Source: Gambelia wislizenii
Taxonomy: Eukaryota; Chordata; Lepidosauria; Squamata; Crotaphytidae
NCBI GenBank assembly: GCA_030847615.1
Contig: JAUMIR010000001.1
Location: 165,513,001 to 165,577,000, forward strand
Direction of reading: 5' to 3'
DNA: 64,000 bases
Program-made: the position numbers and the translations under genes
The notes under the pieces: generated by a model
Database searches by the model: none
What the model was told of the DNA's origin: nothing
Seen by the model: the letters and a program-made list of their open reading frames with translations, nothing else
Part shown: positions 56,057 through 64,000 of the stretch, piece after piece
Position numbering within the stretch: the stretch's first letter is position 1
Layout: each line of letters opens with the position of its first letter

Positions 56057-56204
56057 CACTGGTGCACAGTCACCCACTCTGAAGTCAGAACAAGGTGCCC
56101 AGCTATGTGATCAATGATGAGGGGGCCCTGATCAACCTCCTCGCCATTGATCACATGGCTGGGCATCTCATTCTGACTTCAGAGTGATAGACTGCGCACC
56201 AGTG
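56057..56204. repeat. 148-bp inverted repeat, ~70-bp arms
   Basis: The left arm CACTGGTGCACAGTC ... CTCTGAAGTCAGAA ... GATCAATGATGAGG and the right arm GCCATTGATCACATGG ... TTCTGACTTCAGAG ... CTGCGCACCAGTG mirror each other about 56130, with a spacer of ~8 bp. It could form a cruciform. Origin unknown. Confidence 0.88.
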
Positions 56205-56329
56205 AGGCTCTGCCACAGAGGTGCCTGGCTGGGAAGGCAGCGGTCCCTCCTGCGGTCTCATGGGCGGCTGCCATGGCAAGTGGCCAGGCAGGTGGAAAGA
56301 GTTGGGGGGCAGCAACTCAAACCCATCTG

Positions 56330-56603
56330 GAGGCATTGGGGTGGGACTTTTACCAAGAAATTTTAAAAAATCATAGGTATCCATGAAAAGTTCCTTTGCG
56401 GGGAGGACACCTGCACAGAATCCCCAGCCGGCAGAAGTAGGCAGTGGCAATATCCATTTGCAAGTAAATCAATCGCCAGCTAGGCTAGGGGGTCATGCAG
56501 AGTTTAGGGGGTACTTTTAAACCATGTAGGCAGTTTGCATTCTTGCAAATGCCTGCTTGTTCATGTCTCTGTGTATTATTTTTCCCTCGTATAGATAGGA
56601 CCT
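56330..56603 (+). mobile_element. TIR element, GTCTATAC family, right half
   Basis: GGGGGTCATGCAGAGTTTAG, CATTCTTGCAAATGCCTGCT and the terminus CTCGTATAGATAGGACCT match the right half of 26266-26863. The left half is missing or replaced by the palindrome region. Confidence 0.6.
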
Positions 56604-56834
56604 GAGAGAAATAAAGTATGTACAGTAACTTCTTTCTCTCAGCCTCTAAAGTGTTACAAGACCCCTTCAAATACACAGGGTTTTTTTTTGCCAATCTTTA
56701 CATGAGATGATCTTTTCATCTAATAAATGTTTTTCTAAAACGCATTTGTTACTTCTGTTTCTTTTTCTAAGCCCAGATAATAACATTCACTTGTATGTTT
56801 TTTAAAAATATCAGTGTTTATTTTTAAATGCAAA

Positions 56835-57126
56835 TTGATCACCAACAGTGGTCCGCCCTGGCCTCACATCGGGAGGCATGGAGACGCACTATCCACAATG
56901 CTGCAGCCTTATTTGAGAACTCACGACGAACAAGTCTTGAAGAGAAACGACAACGCAGAAAGAATCACAACCCAAAAACATCACCCAAGGAGACCTTCTG
57001 CTGTGCTTTTTGCAACCGGACTTGTTTATCTCGGATTGGCCTTTTTAGTCATCAGCGCGCTTGCAGAAAGCGCGGGATGAGTCCTTCCTGAATCTTCGTT
57101 TGCGAAGAAAAGCCAGAGAGAGAAAT
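56835..57126 (+). mobile_element. Zinc-finger LINE 3' end, 5' truncated
   Basis: From TTGATCACCAACAGTGGTCC to the AGAGAG end at ~57120. In the frame 56828-57091 it encodes WSALASHREAWRRTIHNAA, an Arg-rich linker (KRQRRKNHN) and a finger CAFCNRTCLSRIGLFSHQRAC (C-x2-C-x12-H-x3-C), then a stop. The frame is open, so this copy is younger than 9965-10809. Confidence 0.75.
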
Positions 57127-57979
57127 AATTACGTAAGTGGTAAAAATTAAAAATCCAGTGGTTTATACTTTTATTTATTTATTTTTGCTTACATCCCAGC
57201 TAAATAAACTAAGATATCATGTTGTAACACATTGCCTCACTATGGCTTGAATCTGAATGGTAGCCCCAATGGCAGTAGACCCAACTGAATTGTTCAAATC
57301 TTGAACAATGAATGAGTCAACAATGAATGAATCAACTCTTAGGTAAACCCCATTAAGTCTACTCAAGTTGCAACTCCCAATAGTATTCAGTCCTATATTT
57401 GTAATTATTTCTTCAACAAAACTCACAGTGGAATCCTATGAATGCCTACTCAAAAGAAAGTCCTACTGACTACAGTGGACCACTTACTCATTGGTTAAGT
57501 GTACAGAGAACTGATAAGATAATTGTACTTTTAGATTTCTGAAATACATTAAGTACAAGTTTATGGACTAGATTATATGTAATAAATTTCATATTACAAT
57601 AACAGAATAAACATAAGCTCTGTAAGAAAGTACATTTTGTAAGTTTGCCCTGAAATATCCATCATAGTCTCAGTCCCTTACTGTCACAGCTTCAAAATGT
57701 GAAAAAAAATTCACATTTTTCAACCCTTGGCCATATATTGTTACAAGATTCAAAGGTTCGTGCTGATCTACACATGCACAGGTCATAGTTCCATTGCCTC
57801 TCATCTAAGAAGATGGTTTCCTCAGGTTAAAGCATTTGATTTCTCCTGTTTTGACACACATCTACACATTAAAATTAGTGTAATGCATTTTTTAAAAAGG
57901 CTGAGTCATTATGCTACTGAATAGTTCTGAGAATTAGAACTTAAAGCAAAATTTTCTGTATGACACTTGGCAGAGCCAA
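57127..57979. other. No recognised feature
   Basis: About 0.85 kb, AT-rich; contains short direct repeats AATGAATGAGTCAACAATGA around 57307-57330. Confidence 0.4.
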
Positions 57980-58812
57980 GACTGGGATAAGTTCACAGAT
58001 GTCACCTCTTTCCTTCTGGAGGCCCAGGTTTCAGCAGTGGCTAGGAGTGCTTTTGCACAATTAAAGCTAGCGTGCCAATTGTGCCTGTTCTGGGGAAGCC
58101 AGATCTGGCCATGGTGATATATGCCTTGGTTACATCCCATTAGGATGCAGTGTGCTCTATTTGGGGCTGCCTTTAAAAAGTAGTCAGAAACTTCAGTTGG
58201 CCCAAAGAGCAGCAGCCAGGTTGTTAACTGGGGCTGGCTACAGAGAGGGCCAATGCCCTTGTTGCAACAGCTACACTGGCTGCTGGTCCATTTCCGAACA
58301 CAATTCAAAGTGCTGTTTTTTACTTATAAAATCCTATACGCCTTGGGTCCAGGTTATTTGAAGGACAGTATCTCCTTTTCCAAGCCCACTAGAGCTCTTA
58401 GATCATCTGGAGAAGCCTTTCTCTCTATCCCACCATCATCTCAGATTCGTTCGGTGGGAACAAGGGAGAGTGCCTTCTCAGTGGCTGATCCTAAACTGTG
58501 GAACTCCCTCCCCAGGGAGACCAGGATAGCCCCATCTCTTGTCTTTTTCCTTAAACAGGTAAAAACATTTCTGTGTCGACAGGCATTTGCAGTCTGATAT
58601 GAGCTAGACTTTTAAATGTTGTGTGATTTGTATTTTAAAGTGTTATATATTTCAGTATTTTAATGTTTGTGATTTTAACTGTGTAAACTGTTTAATTTGT
58701 TTTTAAACTTAATATTTATATTTTTAATAATTTGCATCATTTTTAACTTGGACTGTTTTAAACTCACTGTTAGCTGCCTTGAGCCCAATAATAATAATAA
58801 TAATAATAATTC
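57980..58812 (+). mobile_element. L2 LINE 3' region
   Basis: Encodes parts of the RT C-terminus: GGCCCAGGTTTCAGCAGTGG (EAQVSAVARSAF), LQLAQRAAARLLTGAGYRE, LLQQLHWLLVHFRTQFKV and PKLWNSLPRETRIAPSL, ending near FLCRQAFAV. The last 345 bp (58253-58597) are open. The tail AGCTGCCTTGAGCCC is followed by an AAT run (58787-58810). Same subfamily as the broken L2 at 16095-19300. Confidence 0.88.
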
Positions 58813-59434
58813 TCCCTCAATTTTGTCTGCTTGTTGAATAATGTGCAATTGGAAGAGGGAGGAGTAACATCAAGTTACTCGTTATGTTATTCATGGGGAG
58901 AGAGGAGAGGGAGTTTTGATGCTTACCCATTATTCGAGCTGTCCATCTCAATTTTTATTTTAAAACAAGTGTGCCACCCCAGTTGGAGCAGTGCAAGGCC
59001 CTGTCTCCTGCTCCAACTTTTCCAGTCTCCACTAATACTCCCTTCCTAGAATGAGGAAGAAGAAGAAGTGACATAATTCACAGGCCACACCAGGAAGTGT
59101 GAGGAGCAGTGAGCCACACTTTCCTGAAATATCTTCATTGTGTCACCAACCCCGCCCCACAAATAAAAGGACTGTCATTATGACTTCATTACCCCCTTCC
59201 CCTCCCCCAAATCCCTAATTCATAACAGGCTAAAATCATTACTTGTAACAAGTCACATCTAAGCTCTGCCAGTCTTTAAGGTTTTTATGTTCTTTTAATG
59301 GCCACTTGGAACAGGAACAGTTTCAAGAGGAGGGGGAACCAAATGGAACTGGTTTCTTCAACTGAGGCCATGGAGTCGACCCTGCTTCCCATCTGTCTCT
59401 AAGTGTGGTGCTAGGCAAAAGCTAAAGTGTGGTA
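58813..59434. other. No recognised feature
   Basis: Nothing identified. Confidence 0.4.
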
Positions 59435-59575
59435 TTATTTATTTTATATTTATTTATTTCATTTGTTTGCTGCCTTTCTCCCAAAATGGGACCCTAGATG
59501 GCTTTAATAAAACAACAGATTTAAAATACAATATATATAATTAAAATATGCAACTCAAGCTAGAATAACATGGAG
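59435..59575 (-). mobile_element. L2-type LINE tail, antisense
   Basis: On the minus strand TCCCATTTTGGGAGAAAGGC then AGCAAACAAATGAAATAAAT, the same kind of end as 63880-63964. Confidence 0.55.
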
Positions 59576-59644
59576 ATCATTTGCAAAATCTGTAAGCAAT
59601 TCTCTAAAACTACATCTGCTGCCATACCATGCCTGACGTAAGTA

Positions 59645-59852
59645 CAGTGACCCTCCGGATCCACGAGTTCAACTGACTGACTGCGGATCATCACATTTCA
59701 TATTATTAAATGGCAGCAACATAAACATCGACATGCTGGAGCGTGCACATTCAAGTTGCCACCATTTAACAATATGGGGCAGATCATCTGCAGTTTTTGG
59801 TATCCATGTGGAGCCCAGGAACCAACCCCCCGTGGATCTGAAAGGCCCACTG
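59645..59852. mobile_element. Tigger-like MITE, divergent interior
   Basis: TA on both sides; CAGTGACCCTCCGGATCC on the left and GATCTGAAAGGCCCACTG on the right. The interior differs from the other copies (two GGCAGCAACATAAAC/AAGTTGCCACC-type inverted segments), so it is a separate subfamily. Confidence 0.82.
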
Positions 59853-61113
59853 TAAAATAAGTGTCTTTATAAGGCCATTTATTTAATCCTGTGCATATAC
59901 ATCTTCTCCCAGATTAAAGTCTTGAAATGAATTCTTATAAGATATAATTTCATAATATTGCAATTTTCTAAACTACACAGTCCATTAGTCTAATGTAGTG
60001 GAGGTATGCTTAGGTACACAATTCACTGATATAGCCTGCATTGTATATAGATCTTTATTATGTTAATTAGTAGTAATAATGAAGATAGTTCATATAATGT
60101 GCAGTATGCAATATGATCTGTATTTATGCTCCCAGCAAAATCAAATGAGTCAATATTCCCATCTTAGATCATAGACAAACACAGTAACTAGTAAAGTTGT
60201 TCTGTACACCCATGAATAAAAGGTGATGTTAACCTCCTACTCTGTATCACAGACTGTACTAAAGCAGGGCCTGTCTTGATTCTTCTTAAACTGAAGGCCC
60301 ACCTCCTGGAATTGCTGTGAAAGTAAACCTTTGGGCCTACCCAGAATTGCCAGATGAAAACAAGACTTTCCTTCAAGCATTGGTTGCTAAGGGCAACTGG
60401 AACTCATTCCAAAAGATAAATACTCTACCTACTTGGAGCATAACACTTACTTTGTGAACTAAATAAAGACCTAAATTACAGAGAAGGAAGTTACTTAAAT
60501 GTGAAATATCAAGGGAGCAAAACCTAAAATTATTAACACCAACAAATTTAGAAATTTCAATGCAGTGATTGCAGTTGGTGTATTATTTTTTTGGCCATAT
60601 TCAAGGCCATTCATCACTACAGTGGGATGGATCAGATGACCTTTGGAACCCCTTTGGTACTAAATTGATTGCTCCTACACATTACAGCATATTCTCTATG
60701 GATGAATTTGCCCATAATGCTTATTTCTACTTGGTCCTAAAATTGTTATAAAAGATTGCAAAGTGACTCAGTGCTAGTTGCTACCTTTAATTGCTCCACC
60801 ATCTGAATTCAAAATGGAATAAATGGTCATGCAGTAAGGATTGCATCAGTCAGGGACTGATATTTTAAACTGTAGAGTTCTTGAAGTCTCAAATTTTAGC
60901 AAAGATATAGGCCAGAATCCCATTGGAATCTTATAAGGCATAAATGGTGGTTGGGGGCAGGAGGGACTGACTAGAGAGCTCCCCCTCTGGCCATCACCAT
61001 CACCAGCCATGGCAGCTGCTCCAGTGGGCTGCAGCAGTGGGAGACTCAGCGACTCAGCAAGTCCCAGCACCAGGAGAGGGGTGTTCTTATCCCCTAAGGC
61101 ATGTGTATGTGGG
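59853..61113. other. No recognised feature
   Basis: About 1.26 kb. No repeat or exon recognised. Confidence 0.4.
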
Positions 61114-61831
61114 TTTCATGCCCCGTGAGCCTGATCAGGCTGTAGAGTCAGAGGAGGAGGAGGAGGACATGGCCGGGAATGGCCCTAGGGACCCTGGCAC
61201 AGGTTTATCTACACCTGTGCCAGCAGGGAACCCTGCCAACCCGGAGGCTCGAGCAGAAGAAGAGCCTGTTCTGAGTGGGTTGGCATCAGTCCCAGCAGAG
61301 AGTCCTGCCCACACAGATAAGGAAGAGGAGAGGGACTTACCTCCACCATCATATACCCAGAGAGCTCAAAGGAGGCTCAAAGGATGCCTCTGCGAATTTA
61401 TGAGAAGAACTAGCTCATTAAGAAACACCTGGCAAAGTCTTAATTGCTTTATATAGGCTGGAAGAGGCAATGGAGGCTTTGTTAGAGATCAACTGATCTC
61501 CCTGGAGAAAGCTTCCTGCTGACTTCGGTGCCTGAATCCTTGCTGCCTTGACTTGTGCCTTGACCTTGGACAGTTCCTGACCACCCTGTTGCCTGATCCT
61601 GCTGACGCACGAACTTCTGGACAACACTGTCTTCTGTAAGCCTTGACCTTTGGATTGTATTCTGGACTCTTCTCTGTGTGCCTTCTTGCCTGTATTGCTG
61701 CTTCTCCAAGAAATGGAATCTTGCTTGTTCTGAACTTTATCTGGCTCTCCCTAATCAGTTATCACTGGGGCTTGGCTGCTTTCCCAGCCCTTGTTTATCC
61801 TGGTGGCATTTTGAGCTGCTTTTCTGGACTG
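61114..61831 (+). mobile_element. Solo LTR, second copy of the 24142 family
   Basis: Collinear with 24142-24851 from TCATGCCCCGTGAGCCTGAT to CTGCTTTTCTGGACT. GTGGG flanks it on both sides (61109-61113 and 61832-61836), an exact 5-bp duplication if the right border is 61831. A TATA-like TTTATATAGG lies at 61448-61457. An acidic open frame (EEEEEDMAGNGPRDPGT) lies in the upstream part. No internal region. Confidence 0.72.
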
Positions 61832-62109
61832 GTGGGGGGGAGAGATGTGAGTGTGTGGAGGGGAGACATGCACAAGTGACTGAACTCTGCATGACTCCTA
61901 AGCCAGCTGGTGACCATGAGTGGTTTAGTCGCAATTTTAAATCTTCTGCCACCAATTTTTAAAAAAGTTTCCTGTGGTGCACACAGTCATTTTTACCTAT
62001 TTACACAAAAATAAATTTAAAAAGAGAACTAAAAGAGAACAAAAATAAATAAATAAATAAAGAACTAAAAAGAGAAATAAATTAAAAAAAAGAGAGAGAG
62101 AACATGGAC
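61832..62109. other. No recognised feature
   Basis: A/AAAT-rich tract near 62010-62100. Confidence 0.4.
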
Positions 62110-62445
62110 TTACCAGACCCTCGCTTAGCCGGAAATTCAACATGGCATCCGCTGCCAATTCCCCTCTTTCCTAGCACCACCCCCTGTGCTTATCCATCCA
62201 GTCAGATTCCCCTGCTTGAGCATATCTGTGCAAACGTGAGTGGTCAAACGATCGCTCATTCGTACAGATTTTTTTTTTAAATCTGTATGAAGCCCCAGAC
62301 TTGCTGCGAACGGACTTTAGGGTGAGTCCCCCCCCCCCGAATGACATGTATTTCTGCCAATGGCTGTGTGAATGGATTGCTGATCTTTTGCATGCCGTTC
62401 GTTTTTGTTTGTTTTTTTTTTGCCATGTAAATGGGCCCTCAGTTA
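62110..62445 (-). mobile_element. TIR element, GTCTATAC family, inverted half
   Basis: On the minus strand it runs from CTGAGGGCCCATTTACATGG through CGTTTGCACAGATATGCTCA to GCTAAGCGAGGGTCTGGTAA, matching the left half of 26266-26863. The right half is missing. Confidence 0.6.
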
Positions 62446-62446
62446 G

Positions 62447-63065
62447 AGGCTATCTAAACGATGAAACTACTCCTCATGGAATGCGAGGAGAATGCTACCC
62501 ATCTTAATGGGATCCCACATCATTTCACTGTATTTGGAAAGAGGGGGGCCATGACATCAAAAATTATGAAGGAAAAGCCTTCACTACTTTTCATGGAGTT
62601 TTTAAAAACAGTGACGGGGATGCACATTCCTGTTCATTGGGACGAGTGATTCACTTTCCATCATTTTGCCATAGGAAAGGAAGCACAAAGCTGATTAGCC
62701 GGATGAACATGGGGGTGGGGCTTGCTAAGAGGGCAAGTGCCTGATGCCACCATGTTGGATTTCATCATAGCAAGTGAGCACTAAAGTGAGAAAACTGGGT
62801 GCTGGGTTTTTTTCCTTTTTTTCTACAGGCAAAATATCACTCAAGTGCACAATTGAAAATAGTTTTTTTTTTAAAAGAAATTTGGTGGTGGCAAATAAGG
62901 CATGTTAAAAGCATGAGTAAATCACTCACAGTTGTCATCTGACCAGCTAAGTTTTGGGGGCCAAAACACCGTTAAGACAAATCGCAGCTGCTGCGATTTG
63001 CCATTACTGCAGAGCCATCCATTTTGGGTTTGTTTGTTTGTTTGCCTCGTATAGACAGGTCTTTA
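62447..63065 (+). mobile_element. TIR element, GTCTATAC family
   Basis: It starts near AGAGGCTATCTAAACGATG and ends TCGTATAGACAGGTCTTT. Shares GCTGATTAGCCGGATGAAC and AAATCACTCACAGTTGTC with 26266-26863. TTAG occurs just outside each end. It is head to head with the copy at 62110-62445. Confidence 0.65.
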
Positions 63066-63694
63066 GTTTCTAAGGTGCTACAAGACCCCTTTGCATACTG
63101 ATATTCCAGAGTAACATGTCTATGTCCTTGAACTGGGTATTTGGTTAAGCTTTATAAGATCACACCCTTCAGTTCTGATTGTGCACAAAATTCTAAACTT
63201 CTGTTTATTTTACATTCTAATGTATCCCAATAAGTAATATATGTGTTTGAAAACAAGTAGCATAATTCTAAATAGGATAATATTATCCAAAAAAAAAAAA
63301 AATCCTTCATATTGTGAATGTTCACTCTGAGTTTTATCGACATTAGGGAATTATGGTTTTCAGAAAATTGAGCTTATCAGCTCCCTCACTATTAGTTTGT
63401 TCCTTGCTTATAAGAATACTTTCAGATACTCATTTATTTTACATGACACAGGAGAAAGAGGAATCCAAAGTAAATAAGAAGGAAGAGGATTTTTTTGTCA
63501 TATTGCAAGAGAAATATTAATGATAGACACCTAAGCTGCACCCCTCATTCAAATACCTGAAGATAGTCCTTGTTTTCCAACACTTATAGTAGAAAACAAT
63601 AAATTATTAAAAACCCTCTAAAACCAGACTTTTAAAGATCAGATTTCATCTATTTTCTAGATTTTTTAAAAATAATGTCTCTTAAGGCTTGTGA
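63066..63694. other. No recognised feature
   Basis: Nothing identified; A-homopolymer at 63290-63301. Confidence 0.4.
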
Positions 63695-63760
63695 CTCATG
63701 CAGCCCTACAGATATTGTTGAGCTGCAACTCCCAGGAGCACTTGACAGTCAAGGGTTGCC
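63695..63760. mobile_element. Short MITE remnant
   Basis: CAGATATTGTTGAGCTGCAA and CTCCCAGGAGCACTTGACAG resemble the left half of the CCAGATGTTGTTGG repeat. Confidence 0.4.
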
Positions 63761-63879
63761 AGAATAAAAACCAGGGAGGGCTCTTGTGATGCTTGTATAA
63801 AAGAGGGAATTTCAGCAGGTGTTGCTTGTTACCCAATTGTGTGACAAAAGTATTTGATGAAATTGTTTCTTCTATATGA

Positions 63880-63964
63880 CTTTTTAAGTTGCTGCCTTGG
63901 TTCCCATACTGGGAGGAAGGTGGGATATAAATTAATAAAATAAAATAAAATAAAATAAAATAAA
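63880..63964 (+). mobile_element. L2-type LINE tail with (TAAAA)n
   Basis: TTGCTGCCTTGGTTCCCATA, then GAAGGTGGGATATAAATTAA and a TAAAA pentamer run at 63932-63964. No coding part seen upstream. Confidence 0.65.
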
Positions 63965-64000
63965 GCTGTTTTCAATCTGGCAACCTGACTTGGCACCATA

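Noticed and set aside
55505..56450. Series of minus-strand frames of 66-99 codons
   Set aside because: They lie across the palindrome and TIR remnants; inverted repeats create mirrored frames.

Overview
The window looks like intergenic or intronic DNA from a squamate reptile, probably an iguanian-type lizard, although the species cannot be fixed from sequence alone. The evidence is the repeat mix: a near-intact L2 LINE, CR1 LINEs with the ATTCTATG-type 3' end, L1, a Bov-B/RTE tail, a Penelope-like element (PLE), tRNA- and 5S-rRNA-headed SINEs with RTE-like tails, and many Tigger-like and hAT-like miniature DNA transposons. I found no convincing host protein-coding exon, tRNA gene, rRNA gene or CRISPR array. 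All recognisable coding sequence belongs to retrotransposons. Most other open frames are chance frames in repeats or antisense shadows.

Layout. 1-551 is a CR1 fragment. 1761-5705 is a full-length L2 LINE with a 5' array of five 134-bp monomers, an endonuclease frame, a reverse transcriptase frame and an ATT-repeat tail, flanked by a candidate 6-bp target duplication. It abuts a minus-strand L1 (5737-8943) that keeps its 5' UTR, ORF1 and ORF2 endonuclease but has lost its 3' two thirds. 9.3-12 kb holds a tandem repeat, a long palindrome, the C-terminus of a second LINE family with a terminal zinc finger, and a PLE remnant with RT and GIY-YIG pieces. 16.1-19.3 kb is an old L2 interrupted by three later insertions: a 101-bp LINE tail with target duplication, an hAT transposon and an antisense L2.

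20-34 kb is a mosaic of MITEs, CR1 ends and LTRs. It includes a 1.9-kb Tigger-like element that carries a ~180-bp minisatellite split by a solo LTR. 34-56 kb is lower density, with SINEs, a Bov-B end, a CR1 split by a 975-bp solo LTR, and several repeat-poor tracts (notably 36.3-38.0, 41-43, 50-51.7 and 54-55.6 kb). 56-64 kb adds a 148-bp palindrome, another zinc-finger LINE end, another L2, a second copy of the solo LTR family and a head-to-head pair of TIR elements.

How the parts relate. The autonomous L2, CR1, L1, RTE and PLE elements encode copying machinery, and the SINEs carry tails matching the RTE or L2 type. Nesting gives a relative order of events: the 16-kb L2 and the Tigger-like elements are old, CR1 ends and solo LTRs came later, and the 1.8-5.7 kb L2 looks young because its 633-codon RT frame is still open. 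The most distinctive signals are the L2 5' monomer array and one monomer that lacks exactly one GT...AG-bounded 30-bp segment, as expected if a spliced L2 transcript had been copied back into the genome.
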